A stretch of 35,045 nucleotides of DNA from contig MVRP01000026.1 in assembly GCA_002067405.1 (NCBI GenBank), forward strand, positions 1 through 35,045, written 5' to 3'. The notes beneath the pieces were generated by a model. The model was not told where the DNA came from and made no database searches. It saw only the letters and a program-made list of their open reading frames with translations. Made by a program: the position numbers and the translations under genes. Of the stretch, positions 15,262 to 22,930 are shown piece after piece. Within the stretch, counting starts at the first letter, position 1; every line of letters starts with the position of its first letter. This DNA comes from Syntrophorhabdaceae bacterium PtaU1.Bin034 (GTDB lineage Bacteria; Desulfobacterota_G; Syntrophorhabdia; Syntrophorhabdales; WCHB1-27).

Positions 15262-15789
15262 TCAGACCATTTCCTTCTTGGAGAACGTTGTCCAGCCTGC
15301 GAGAACATACTGGAAACCTGAAGCTATAGTGAAGAGGGCCGTTATGTAGAAAAAGAACGAGCCATATGGCCGATCCATCGACCACAAAACATAGACGATA
15401 GTCAGCATCTGGAACAGCGTGGTCGTCTTGCTGATTAAGGTCGGAACGGGATTTGATTTCAGCCCTCTCCTCAATAATATAAGGAATCCCAGGGATATGA
15501 CAAGGTCTCGCAGCAACACCATGCCTACGAGCCAGACGGGGATTATCATCATGAAGCAGAGTACGATATACGACGATGCGAGCATCACTTTGTCCGCCAG
15601 GGGATCAAGATACGCGCCGAGATTCGTTTTGGCTCCCATCTGTCTTGCAAGGAAGCCGTCTACCAGGTCGCTTAGCGCTTGCAAGATGAAGAGCAGGAGC
15701 GCCAGCCTAAGGTGGCCGTAAACAACGAGCAGGATAAAGGCGACGGTGAGAAAGAGGCGGCACAGGGAAAGGGTGTTCGGAAGGTTCAT
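15262..15789 (-). CDS. pgsA: CDP-diacylglycerol--glycerol-3-phosphate 3-phosphatidyltransferase
   Basis: It makes phosphatidylglycerol phosphate, the committed step to phosphatidylglycerol and cardiolipin. The 175-residue inner-membrane protein begins NLPNTLSLCRLFL and carries the complete CDP-alcohol phosphotransferase motif D-x2-D-G-x2-A-R-x8-G-x3-D-x3-D (starting DLVDGFLAR, ending GAYLDPLADK) at about 37-63. Four or more membrane helices follow. The ATG overlaps the dnaB stop by four bases, so translation is coupled to the replicative helicase. Confidence 0.93.
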   Translation of the reverse strand: MNLPNTLSLCRLFLTVAFILLVVYGHLRLALLLFILQALSDLVDGFLARQMGAKTNLGAYLDPLADKVMLASSYIVLCFMMIIPVWLVGMVLLRDLVISLGFLILLRRGLKSNPVPTLISKTTTLFQMLTIVYVLWSMDRPYGSFFFYITALFTIASGFQYVLAGWTTFSKKEMV

Positions 15790-17147
15790 TCTGTCGTGTA
15801 CAAGTTTCTGAATGCGGTATAGGGGGCCAAAAAAGCGACTTCAACCTCACCTGTCGGCCCGTTTCTCTGTTTCCCTATAATGACCTCTGCCACTCCCTTC
15901 CGCTCCGAATTCTTGTTGTAGACTTCATCGCGGTAAATGAAGAGTATGACATCGGCGTCCTGTTCTATGGCACCCGATTCCCTGAGATCAGAGAGACGGG
16001 GCCGCTTGTCTTCCCGCTGCTCCACCATTCTGTTTAACTGCGATATGGCAATAACGGGAATATCAAGTTCTTTGGCAAGAGCTTTCAGGAATCTGGATAT
16101 TTCCGAAATTTCCTGTTCTCGTCTGTCGGGCCCTGTTGTCCTTCCCCTCATAAGCTGAAGGTAATCGATCACGAGGAGATCGAGGCCGTGCTCCTTCTTC
16201 AGCCTTCTCGCTCTTGCGCGGAGTTCGAGGACACTGAGCGCCGGAGAATCATCAATATAAATGGGAGCCGTATACAACCGCCCTGCTGCTGTTCCCAGCT
16301 GATGCCATTCAGCGTCCTTGACCATTCCTGAACGAAGCTTTGAGAACTCCACCTCGGCTTCAGAGCTGAGAAGCCTCATGACGAGCTGTTCTTTGGACAT
16401 TTCAAGGGAGAAAATCCCGATCGATCGACCACCCTCGCTGAGGGCCGCATTTTGCGCGATGTTGAGACAAAATGCAGTTTTGCCCATACTTGGCCTTCCT
16501 GCAACGATGATGAGGTCGGAAGGCTGGAGGCCGCTTGTCATTTTGTCCAGTTCAGCGAAACCCGAAGGTATGCCGGTTATGGCTTGTTTCTTCTCACAGA
16601 GCCTCTCAACGGTCTTCACATTTTCCATCACCAGGTCTTTGATGGAGTAGAAAGACGGCCGGAACTTCTTCTCCGAGATTTGAAAAATCATTTTCTCGGC
16701 TTCATCGATAAAGTTATCGACGTTGGTGTCTACCTCGTAGCCCTTTTCAACTATCTCGGTAGCAATGTGCATGAGGTTCCGGAGCAAAGCCTTCTCCTTC
16801 ACCATCTTCGCGTATTGCACTATGTTTGCGGACGTGGGCATGCCGTCGACAAGCCGGCTGAGATGCGTGATTCCCCCTATCTTCTCGATCAGGCCTTTAT
16901 CCCGGGCTAGGCTGCTCACCGTTATAAGATCTATAGGCTCGCTCCTCTCGTAAAGGTCGAGAACCAACTCATAAATAACGCGATGATCCTCTCTATAGAA
17001 ATCCTCCGCATCCACGACGTCGACTACTTTGTTGAGGGCTTCAGGATCAATAAGGACGCCGCCAAGAAGCGACTCCTCCGCATCGAGATTCTGTGGTGGT
17101 ATTCGACCCTTTTTCTCTACTACCGGGTTTCTTGCGACCCTCGCCAT
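15786..17147 (-). CDS. dnaB: Replicative DNA helicase DnaB
   Basis: This 453-residue protein unwinds DNA at the replication fork as a hexamer. The N-terminal DnaB domain begins PPQNLDAEESLLGGVLIDP, the linker helix follows, and the RecA-like core has Walker A in AGRPSMGKTAF (about 216-226). IFSLEMSKEQL, the Walker B-like LLVIDYLQLM and ISQLNRMVEQREDKRPRLSDLRESGAIEQDADVI follow. No intein or insertion is visible. It starts directly after the rplI stop and overlaps pgsA. Confidence 0.97.
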   Translation of the reverse strand: MARVARNPVVEKKGRIPPQNLDAEESLLGGVLIDPEALNKVVDVVDAEDFYREDHRVIYELVLDLYERSEPIDLITVSSLARDKGLIEKIGGITHLSRLVDGMPTSANIVQYAKMVKEKALLRNLMHIATEIVEKGYEVDTNVDNFIDEAEKMIFQISEKKFRPSFYSIKDLVMENVKTVERLCEKKQAITGIPSGFAELDKMTSGLQPSDLIIVAGRPSMGKTAFCLNIAQNAALSEGGRSIGIFSLEMSKEQLVMRLLSSEAEVEFSKLRSGMVKDAEWHQLGTAAGRLYTAPIYIDDSPALSVLELRARARRLKKEHGLDLLVIDYLQLMRGRTTGPDRREQEISEISRFLKALAKELDIPVIAISQLNRMVEQREDKRPRLSDLRESGAIEQDADVILFIYRDEVYNKNSERKGVAEVIIGKQRNGPTGEVEVAFLAPYTAFRNLYTTE

Positions 17148-17594
17148 TTACTCTTCTTCTACTTCCAGCCTCAATTGCGCGATAATTCCCTTTTCCAGGT
17201 GTACTTCCACCGTATGCACGCCGGTCATTTTGATCGGCTCGTCGATGCGCACCGTCCTCCTGTCTACGTCGAGGTCCATTGCCTTTTTGATCGCATCTAC
17301 GATTTCTTTGGCCGTCACCGATCCGAAAAGCTTTCCGTCAACACCCGTTTTCTTCTTAATGGTAACAGGCGTTTCCTCCAGTCGCTCTTTTACGACGGAT
17401 GCGGTTTTGAGGTCTTTCTCCCTCTTCTGTATGATGACCTTCGCCTGCTCCTGCACCTTCTTTATATTCCCCAAGGTCGCCGGCATGGCAAGTCTGCGCG
17501 GAACCAGGAAGTTTCTTCCGAAGCCGTCCTTCACATCGTGTGTCTCGCCCTTTTTCCCTACCCCTTCAACGTTGTCCAGTAGTATTACCCTCAT
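17148..17594 (-). CDS. rplI: 50S ribosomal protein L9
   Basis: The 148-residue protein starts MRVILLDNVEGVGKKGETHDVKDGFGRNFLVPRRLA, the diagnostic N-terminal domain that binds 23S rRNA. A long connecting helix rich in Lys/Glu leads to the C-terminal domain (GKLFGSVTAKEIVDAI). It follows rpsR by nine bases and abuts dnaB, the rpsF-(ssb)-rpsR-rplI-dnaB order found in many bacteria. Confidence 0.97.
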   Translation of the reverse strand: MRVILLDNVEGVGKKGETHDVKDGFGRNFLVPRRLAMPATLGNIKKVQEQAKVIIQKREKDLKTASVVKERLEETPVTIKKKTGVDGKLFGSVTAKEIVDAIKKAMDLDVDRRTVRIDEPIKMTGVHTVEVHLEKGIIAQLRLEVEEE

Positions 17595-17603
17595 TACTTC
17601 CTC

Positions 17604-17855
17604 CTATCGCGTCACTGTCGTAAAGGGCAAAAGAGCGATGTGCCTTGCCTTCTTGATCTCTTCCCGCAGCTTTCTCTGGTGGTTGGCGCACGTTCCCGTC
17701 ATCCTCCTCGGCATTATCTTGCCGCGCTCAGTTACAAAATGCTTGAGAAGCTTGGGATCTTTGTAATCTATTTTAATGTTCTCATCCTGGCAGAACCTGC
17801 AGACCCTCTTTCTCACGTATATTCGCTTTTTCCCTGAATCCTGCATCCTGGGCAT
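17604..17855 (-). CDS. rpsR: 30S ribosomal protein S18, zinc-binding form
   Basis: The start is the ATG at 17855, which overlaps the TAA of the upstream SSB-like gene (TAATG) and has GGAGG eight bases before it; a frame starting at 17873 would include that site. The 83-residue product contains KRVCRFCQD and [11 protein letters not shown], the CxxC plus later Cys/His of zinc-binding S18, and [17 protein letters not shown], the core S18 signature. It pairs with S6 on the 30S platform. Confidence 0.95.
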   Translation of the reverse strand: MPRMQDSGKKRIYVRKRVCRFCQDENIKIDYKDPKLLKHFVTERGKIMPRRMTGTCANHQRKLREEIKKARHIALLPFTTVTR

Positions 17856-18127
17856 TAATAATCCTCCATCCATAATATTTTACTGGCCTTCAATCTCAAA
17901 ACATCACGGGACTTAAGTTTCGCCCTGATAAGTTCACCTGCTACCAGAACACTGCCCCCCATCGTTTTTTGCACCTCGCTAGGCAAGGCATCGCCTGAGC
18001 CTATGACGTCAATATCGAATCCTCCCTCCGCAACCGACATCGGAAAAGTGACTATTTTACGCCCTTTCGGGGTATAGGCAACTTCCGGCACCTTCCCTAT
18101 CTTCCCGGAAAGGAAGACTTTGTTCAC
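17855..18127 (-). CDS. Short single-strand DNA-binding OB-fold protein, 90 aa
   Basis: The GTG at 18127 shares one base with the rpsF stop (TAGTG). The product begins [32 protein letters not shown], the first strands of an SSB OB fold, and ends at [11 protein letters not shown]. It lacks the central region with the DNA-stacking tryptophans and the whole acidic C-terminal tail (DDDIPF-type) through which true SSB recruits partners. The slot between S6 and S18 holds ssb in Firmicutes and priB in many gamma- and betaproteobacteria. It may be a minimal SSB or a PriB-like primosome protein; a full SSB should exist elsewhere in the genome. I leave the symbol blank for that reason. Confidence 0.75.
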   Translation of the reverse strand: MNKVFLSGKIGKVPEVAYTPKGRKIVTFPMSVAEGGFDIDVIGSGDALPSEVQKTMGGSVLVAGELIRAKLKSRDVLRLKASKILWMEDY

Positions 18128-18477
18128 TACGCCTCACCTTCAAGCTCGTCAAAGACAACCGGCTCCGGCGGCTTTTCCAATCCCTTCTCTTTCTCATCGA
18201 CAACGACAAAAAGGTGCCTTAGTATGAGGTCCATAGTCCGATAGAATTTATCCAGCGTCACCACTGATCCCTCATCCATGCTAAGAAGCAGGAAGAAGTA
18301 ATGCCCTCTGTCTTTCTTTTTGATGGGATACGCGAGTTTTCGCACGCCCCAGTCATCGACTTTTAGTAGCTCCGCTCCTAGTTTCTCGATGTTCCCCTGC
18401 ACCCTTCTAAGGAGGTCTTCTTCTTCCTCCTTAGTACAGTCCGGAGCCACAATCAAAATATTCTCATACCTTCTCAC
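18127..18477 (-). CDS. rpsF: 30S ribosomal protein S6
   Basis: The 116-residue protein reads RRYENILIVAPDCTKEEEEDLL at its start and contains DDWGVRKLAYPIKKKDRGHYFFLLL, the S6 signature. It begins with GTG, overlapping the yajC stop as GTGTGA, and has GGAGAA upstream. The C-terminus is acidic, as is common in S6. Overlaps with yajC and the SSB-like gene tie it to both neighbours. Confidence 0.95.
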   Translation of the reverse strand: MRRYENILIVAPDCTKEEEEDLLRRVQGNIEKLGAELLKVDDWGVRKLAYPIKKKDRGHYFFLLLSMDEGSVVTLDKFYRTMDLILRHLFVVVDEKEKGLEKPPEPVVFDELEGEA

Positions 18478-18788
18478 ACCTGTTCTCCTTTCACGTAATC
18501 TACTACGGCGCTTTTTAAGACCTTTACTCTCACCTTTTCGGCTATTTCCATGGTAACCGCCTCGTCCGTAATACCCGTTATTTTACCATACAAACCGCCT
18601 GAAGTCACAACTGTATCACCCTTTTTGAGGTTCTCCATGAACGACTTGTGTTGTTTGGCCCGTTTCTGCTGAGGTCTTATAAGCAGGAAATAGAACACCG
18701 CAAATAAGAGGATGAGAGGGAGAAATGCCATGATGCCGCCACCCTGACCTGAAGCTGCCTGATTACCCATCGCATACGCTATACCCAT
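18474..18788 (-). CDS. yajC: Sec translocase accessory protein YajC
   Basis: The 104-residue protein has one membrane helix (about 21-38, IMAFLPLILLFAVFYFLL), then IRPQQKRAKQHKSFMENLKKGDTVVTSGGLYGKI, the conserved YajC cytoplasmic region. It associates with SecDF and the SecYEG channel. The ATG at 18788 follows GGAGGTGA with good spacing; this site lies inside the 3' end of tgt, so the two genes overlap by 26 bases. The queA-tgt-yajC order normally continues into secDF, but here it runs into rpsF. Confidence 0.93.
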   Translation of the reverse strand: MGIAYAMGNQAASGQGGGIMAFLPLILLFAVFYFLLIRPQQKRAKQHKSFMENLKKGDTVVTSGGLYGKITGITDEAVTMEIAEKVRVKVLKSAVVDYVKGEQV

Positions 18789-19896
18789 CTTGAAGCTCAC
18801 CTCCTTTCCATTCTGATCTGAAATCTTCACAAAATTGACCGAACTTTCCCTCCCGGATAGCCTCTCTTATTCTCTCCATAAGATCTGCATAGAAAAAGAG
18901 GTTGTGTACCGTGTTGAGGTAGTAGCTCGTCAGCTCTCTCGTGACAAAAAGGTGCCTTAGGTAGGCCCTCGAGAAATTCCTGCACGTGTAGCACTGGCAT
19001 TGTTCGTCTATAGGCTTCCCATCGCGTGCATACTTGGCATGTTTGATGTTTATCCGCCCCAACCGGGTAAAAAGATTGCCGTTACGGGCATGCCTCGTAG
19101 GGATGACGCAGTCGAACATGTCAATACCTTTGCTTACACCTTTAACAATGTCCTCCGGAAAGCCGAGTCCCATCAGATATCTCGGTTTCTCCCTCGGCAA
19201 CTCGCCAATCGCCACATCAACCATTTCCCACATCACGCTCTTCGGCTCGCCGACACTGAAACCCCCCAGCGCGTAACCATCGAAATTGAGTTCCACGAGG
19301 TCTCTGGCTGATTTGAGTCTTAGATCTGCGTAAGTGCCTCCCTGTACAATACCGAAGAGAAGACTCGAGTCATTCTTCACAGAATGACATCGCTGTGCCC
19401 ATCTTGTCGTCAAGTCCACGGAGGCACTCGTATATTCATGAGACGAAGGATAGCTCACACACTCGTCAAGGCACATGCAGACATCCGCTCCTATATTCTC
19501 CTGCACTTCCACAATCCTTTCCGGAGTAAGGAAGTGCCTTGACCCGTCGATGTGCGACTGAAAATTGACGCCTTCCTCCCGGATCTTTCGAAGCACCCCC
19601 AGGCTGAAGATCTGGTACCCTCCGCTGTCGGTCAGCACTGCGCCATCCCAACCGGCAAACTTCTGAATACCGCCCATATCCCTAATCAGCTCATCGCCGG
19701 GTCTTAAGTAAAGATGATAAGCATTGCCAAGGATCATCTTTACCCCCATCTCCTGCAAGTCCCTGTTAAGGATGGCTTTAACCGCTCCCTGAGTTCCAAC
19801 CGGCATAAATACAGGGGTTTCTATCAGCCCGTGTCCGGTGACGAGCGTTCCCAGCCTCGCCTGGCCATCGGTGTTTTCAATAGTAATGGCACTCAT
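18763..19896 (-). CDS. tgt: tRNA-guanine transglycosylase
   Basis: It exchanges guanine 34 for preQ1 in tRNAs with GUN anticodons. The 377-residue product has TPVFMPVGTQGAVKAI, the catalytic-pocket DSGGYQIFSLG, CLDECVSYP, FGIVQGGTY, ALGGFSVGEPK, DCVIPTRHARNG (with the nucleophilic Asp), and the zinc site CQCYTC followed by a late His. Its ATG overlaps the queA stop as ATGA. The last eight codons overlap the yajC start. QueA acts on the product of this reaction, so the pair is functionally linked. Confidence 0.97.
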   Translation of the reverse strand: MSAITIENTDGQARLGTLVTGHGLIETPVFMPVGTQGAVKAILNRDLQEMGVKMILGNAYHLYLRPGDELIRDMGGIQKFAGWDGAVLTDSGGYQIFSLGVLRKIREEGVNFQSHIDGSRHFLTPERIVEVQENIGADVCMCLDECVSYPSSHEYTSASVDLTTRWAQRCHSVKNDSSLLFGIVQGGTYADLRLKSARDLVELNFDGYALGGFSVGEPKSVMWEMVDVAIGELPREKPRYLMGLGFPEDIVKGVSKGIDMFDCVIPTRHARNGNLFTRLGRINIKHAKYARDGKPIDEQCQCYTCRNFSRAYLRHLFVTRELTSYYLNTVHNLFFYADLMERIREAIREGKFGQFCEDFRSEWKGGELQDGYSVCDG

Positions 19897-20915
19897 GAAA
19901 TCAACATCGCATCCCCGTAGCTGTAAAACCGATAGCTCCGTTCAATAGCCTCTTTGTAGGCAGTTTGAATAGCGTCTTTACCCGCAAAGGCGCAGACAAG
20001 CATAAGCGGAGTGGATCGGGGAAGATGGAAATTTGTAATGAGGGCGTCGACCACCCGGAACCTGTAGCCGGGATAGATAAAAAGTTCACTGTATCCCGAA
20101 AGGGAAGCACCGTTATTACACGCGCATGCTGTCTCCAGGGTTCTCACCGCGCTTGTGCCGACAGCGATGATCCTGCCACCCGCTGCCCTGGTTTCTCTCA
20201 CCGCCTTTAAAGAATCAGGGGGCATCGAATAGTATTCGCGATGCATCTCGTGTCCTTCCACCTCTTCGCTCTTTATGAGAAAGAAAGTGCCTACTCCGAT
20301 GTGAAGCGTCACTTTTGCGACTTTTACCCCCATTTCCTGAATATCATTGAGCAGGGCTTCGCTGAAGTGAAGGCCTGCAGTCGGCGCTGCGATCGAGCCC
20401 TCGTGTCGGGCATACACTGTCTGATAGTGGTTGTAGTCCTCCGGCTCCTCCCGGTCTTTGTCCCTTTTTATGTAGTGCGGAAGGGGCATTCTGCCGCTAT
20501 CAGCCATGAGCCTAGCCGCATCCCGATCCTCAGGAAACTCTATAGTCCAGAAAGGCAGCCCGGCCTCGAGCTGCACTACCGTCTCCCCGACATGCACCTC
20601 AGCCTTTCCAATTCCTCTCTTTACACCGTTGACCAGGCAATAGTATTTTCTTTCGTCAAGCTTTTCCGTCAGAAGAATTCCAACATTCCCGCCCGTCTTC
20701 TTCTTGCCAATGAGCCTGGCGGGAATCACCTTCGTATCGTTCACCACAATGAGATCCTTCTCTCTCAGATATTCCTTTATGTCCCTGAAATACCGGTGCT
20801 CCCGGACCCCGTCGGACCTGTTCAGGACAAGAAGGCGTGACGAGGTGCGATCCTGCACGGGCTGCTGCGCGATCAGGTGCCTTGGTAATGAATAATCAAA
20901 TTCTTCTGTCCTCAT
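19893..20915 (-). CDS. queA: S-adenosylmethionine:tRNA ribosyltransferase-isomerase
   Basis: It adds the epoxycyclopentane ring to preQ1-tRNA in queuosine synthesis. The 340-residue product begins MRTEEFDYSLPRHLIAQQPVQDRTSSRLLVL, with DTKVIPARLIGKK, IAAPTAGLHFSE, LHIGVGTF, ITNFHLPRSTPLMLVCAFAG and SYGDAMLI, all family signatures. The ATG at 20915 is chosen because the candidate promoter at 20937-20965 would start transcription only about 15 bases upstream; a TTG at 20930 is an alternative start and neither has a clear Shine-Dalgarno. It heads the long minus-strand unit down to tRNA-Leu. Confidence 0.95.
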   Translation of the reverse strand: MRTEEFDYSLPRHLIAQQPVQDRTSSRLLVLNRSDGVREHRYFRDIKEYLREKDLIVVNDTKVIPARLIGKKKTGGNVGILLTEKLDERKYYCLVNGVKRGIGKAEVHVGETVVQLEAGLPFWTIEFPEDRDAARLMADSGRMPLPHYIKRDKDREEPEDYNHYQTVYARHEGSIAAPTAGLHFSEALLNDIQEMGVKVAKVTLHIGVGTFFLIKSEEVEGHEMHREYYSMPPDSLKAVRETRAAGGRIIAVGTSAVRTLETACACNNGASLSGYSELFIYPGYRFRVVDALITNFHLPRSTPLMLVCAFAGKDAIQTAYKEAIERSYRFYSYGDAMLIS

Positions 20916-20936
20916 AGCGGTAAAAAGCAAGGTAAT

Positions 20937-20965
20937 CTTATAACAGATTGCTTGTTCATTAGCAA
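20937..20965 (-). promoter_or_regulatory. Sigma70-type promoter for queA, with overlapping dyad
   Basis: On the minus strand TTGCTA (20965-20960) and TATAAG (20942-20937, 5/6 match) are exactly 17 bases apart. A perfect 7-bp inverted repeat, GATTGCT with an 8-base gap to AGCAATC (20946-20967), covers the spacer and the -35 box, where a repressor would sit. Confidence 0.55.
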
Positions 20966-21093
20966 TCCCAATCAGTTATTGTCGCTCGCGAATCGCTGCT
21001 ATTTGGCGGCGAATCGGACATGCTCCCGTCTTGCCGGTGAGACCGAACAGTATAGAGTAGGGCTCGGTAAGGCCCTGCAAATCTCCAAGCCTA

Positions 21094-21122
21094 TTGACTT
21101 AGCTCATCAATTCTTTTAATAT
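21094..21122 (+). promoter_or_regulatory. Promoter of tRNA-Gly
   Basis: TTGACT (21094-21099) and TAATAT (21117-21122) are separated by 17 bases. The tRNA begins 12 bases after the -10 box, fitting a short 5' leader. Confidence 0.75.
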
Positions 21123-21134
21123 TATTCTTTCAAG

Positions 21135-21210
21135 GCGGGCATAACTCAGTTGGTAGAGTGCAAGCTTCCCAAGCTTGATGTCGCGGGTTCGAGCCCCGTT
21201 GCCCGCTCCA
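21135..21210 (+). tRNA. tRNA-Gly (anticodon CCC)
   Basis: Acceptor GCGGGCA pairs with TGCCCGC, with discriminator T and encoded CCA (21208-21210). The D-arm is ACTC...GAGT, the anticodon stem CAAGC/GCTTG encloses loop TTCCCAA giving anticodon CCC (reads GGG), and the T-arm contains GGTTCGAGCC. It is the only plus-strand gene between the two long minus-strand units. Confidence 0.93.
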
Positions 21211-21248
21211 ATAATTCTTCATGACTCTTCAGTTTAAATCTGTTCCGT

Positions 21249-21269
21249 ACCGCATCGATCCTGTGCGGT
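21249..21269. repeat. Inverted repeat, 6-bp arms
   Basis: ACCGCA, nine bases, TGCGGT, downstream of tRNA-Gln on the minus strand. No T-run follows on either strand, so it is not a canonical terminator. Confidence 0.4.
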
Positions 21270-21304
21270 GGATGTATTCCGAGTCGTTTTGTTCTCTTCG
21301 GTAA

Positions 21305-21320
21305 TTCGATTGGAATCGAA
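21305..21320. repeat. Perfect inverted repeat, 7-bp arms
   Basis: TTCGATT, two bases, AATCGAA, sitting 16 bases beyond the 3' end of tRNA-Gln. It could mark processing or termination of the ribosomal operon transcript, but lacks a T-run. Confidence 0.5.
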
Positions 21321-21335
21321 AGGACGCTGCAAATG

Positions 21336-21406
21336 CTGGGGGACTAGGATTCGAACCTAGATACCAAGATCCAGAGTCTTGAGTCCTGCCGTTAGACGAT
21401 CCCCCA
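21336..21406 (-). tRNA. tRNA-Gln (anticodon CUG)
   Basis: Minus-strand reading gives acceptor TGGGGGA/TCCCCCA, D-arm with CTAACGGCAGGAC, anticodon stem CAAGA/TCTTG with loop CTCTGGA (anticodon CTG, reads CAG), and T-arm with GGTTCGAATCC. The 3' CCA is not encoded (the discriminator G is followed by CAT), unlike the other two tRNAs here. It begins 18 bases after the rplQ stop on the same strand. Confidence 0.93.
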
Positions 21407-21424
21407 ATCATGGGGTTCTCACCC

Positions 21425-21862
21425 CTAAACGGCTTTCTCCTGCTTCGCCTTCTTCTGTTTCTTTTCCTTTTGCTGCTTCCTTTCCTGCTCCCGCTCCTTC
21501 TGATCCTTTCTCTGAGTAAGCTCGATTATTGCCATTGGGGCTGCGTCGCCCTTTCTCGGCCCTATCTTCAGGACCCTTGTATAACCCCCATTTACGCCGG
21601 CATACCTGCCGCCTATATCCGTAAAGAGTTTCTTCACTACTGCTTTATCTCTCAGGTAGGCGAAGGCCAGACGAATGGCGTGAGGGGTGTTGCTTTTTGC
21701 AAGACTGATAAGCCGGTCCGCTACTCTTCGCAGCTCCAACGCCTTGGGATTCGTGGTTTTGATACTTTCATGACTCAAAAGGGAAGCCGCCAGATTCCGA
21801 AAGAGCGCTTTTCTGTGGCTGGCTGTTCTGTTCAGTTTTCTGCCTGTTTTCAAATGCCTCAT
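21425..21862 (-). CDS. rplQ: 50S ribosomal protein L17
   Basis: The 145-residue protein starts [25 protein letters not shown], the L17 signature, and contains [19 protein letters not shown] and [24 protein letters not shown]. The last 27 residues are almost all Lys, Gln and Glu, an extension beyond the folded domain. It is the last protein gene of the operon, 11 bases after rpoA, and is followed by tRNA-Gln. Confidence 0.96.
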   Translation of the reverse strand: MRHLKTGRKLNRTASHRKALFRNLAASLLSHESIKTTNPKALELRRVADRLISLAKSNTPHAIRLAFAYLRDKAVVKKLFTDIGGRYAGVNGGYTRVLKIGPRKGDAAPMAIIELTQRKDQKEREQERKQQKEKKQKKAKQEKAV

Positions 21863-21873
21863 TAGTACACCCT

Positions 21874-22905
21874 CTATACTTGATCTTTTCTTCTTTGTGC
21901 CATCCGGTCAAGCTCTTCCCGCGGTGGGAAGTTGTCCAGCCGTATACCGAGCTTGAGACCCATGCACGCAAGTATCTCTTTGATTTCGTTAAGCGACTTT
22001 CTCCCGAAGTTCTTCGTCATCAGGATCTCTTGTTCCGTCTTCTGGACGAGCTCGCCGATATATTTAATATCGGCGTTTTTCAGGCAGTTAGCGCTTCTCA
22101 CCGACAGCTCGAGTTCATCCACATTCCGGTAAAGATTGTCGTTAAAATCCTGTCTTTCTCCTTCTCTCGCCTCGCCAATTTCAAGATCTTCCGGTTCTTC
22201 GAAGTTGATGAAGATCCTCATTTGCTCCCTGATGATCTTTGAGGCAAACGAGAGTGCATCCAACGCACTGATGCTCCCATCAGTCAATATCTCCATGGTA
22301 AGCTTGTCGTAGTCGGTACGGAAACCGACTCTTGCGGGACTCACGTTGTAGCTCACCCTTTTCACGGGAGAGAAAATTGCGTCTATAGGTGTCGTGCCGA
22401 CAGGATCTTCCTCGTCGCGGTTCCTTTCGGCCGGTACGTAGCCTCTACCTATCTTGGCCTTCATTTCCATATAGAGTTTTGCTTCGTCGCTGAGGGTTGC
22501 AATGTGATGCTCGGGATTGATGATCTCGACTCCTCCATCATGAATAATGTCTCCCGCCTTTACTGCTCCTTCTCCCCGTGCGTCTATTTTCAACATCCTC
22601 GGATGATCGTCCTCCATCCTTAAGACCACTTTCTTAAGGTTAAGGATGATCTCGGTCACATCTTCCTTTACCCCCCTGATGGTCGAAAACTCATGATCAA
22701 CGCCGTCAATTTTGACAGAGGTGATAGCTGCGCCCATAATCGATGATAGGAGCACTCTTCTTAGGGAATTCCCTATTGTTATTCCATACCCTCGCTCAAA
22801 AGGCTCTGCAGAAAAGCGCACGTAATAAACCGAACAGGTTTCCCTCTCTATGTCAATCTTGGTTGGCTTAATGAGTTCCTGCCAATTCTTCTCGAACATA
22901 TACAT
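21874..22905 (-). CDS. rpoA: RNA polymerase alpha subunit
   Basis: The 343-residue product has the alpha N-terminal assembly domain ([41 protein letters not shown]) and, after an acidic linker near residue 240, the C-terminal DNA-binding domain ([40 protein letters not shown]). Two in-frame ATGs lie close together after AGGAGG; the first is used here. It follows rpsD by 25 bases, in the usual alpha-operon position. Confidence 0.97.
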   Translation of the reverse strand: MYMFEKNWQELIKPTKIDIERETCSVYYVRFSAEPFERGYGITIGNSLRRVLLSSIMGAAITSVKIDGVDHEFSTIRGVKEDVTEIILNLKKVVLRMEDDHPRMLKIDARGEGAVKAGDIIHDGGVEIINPEHHIATLSDEAKLYMEMKAKIGRGYVPAERNRDEEDPVGTTPIDAIFSPVKRVSYNVSPARVGFRTDYDKLTMEILTDGSISALDALSFASKIIREQMRIFINFEEPEDLEIGEAREGERQDFNDNLYRNVDELELSVRSANCLKNADIKYIGELVQKTEQEILMTKNFGRKSLNEIKEILACMGLKLGIRLDNFPPREELDRMAQRRKDQV

Positions 22906-22930
22906 GCATCCTCCTTTAGGGGGAAAGAAA

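Noticed and set aside
21249..21320. Two inverted repeats after tRNA-Gln taken as terminators of the ribosomal operon
   Set aside because: Neither is followed by a T-run on the minus strand, so they are listed only as repeats.
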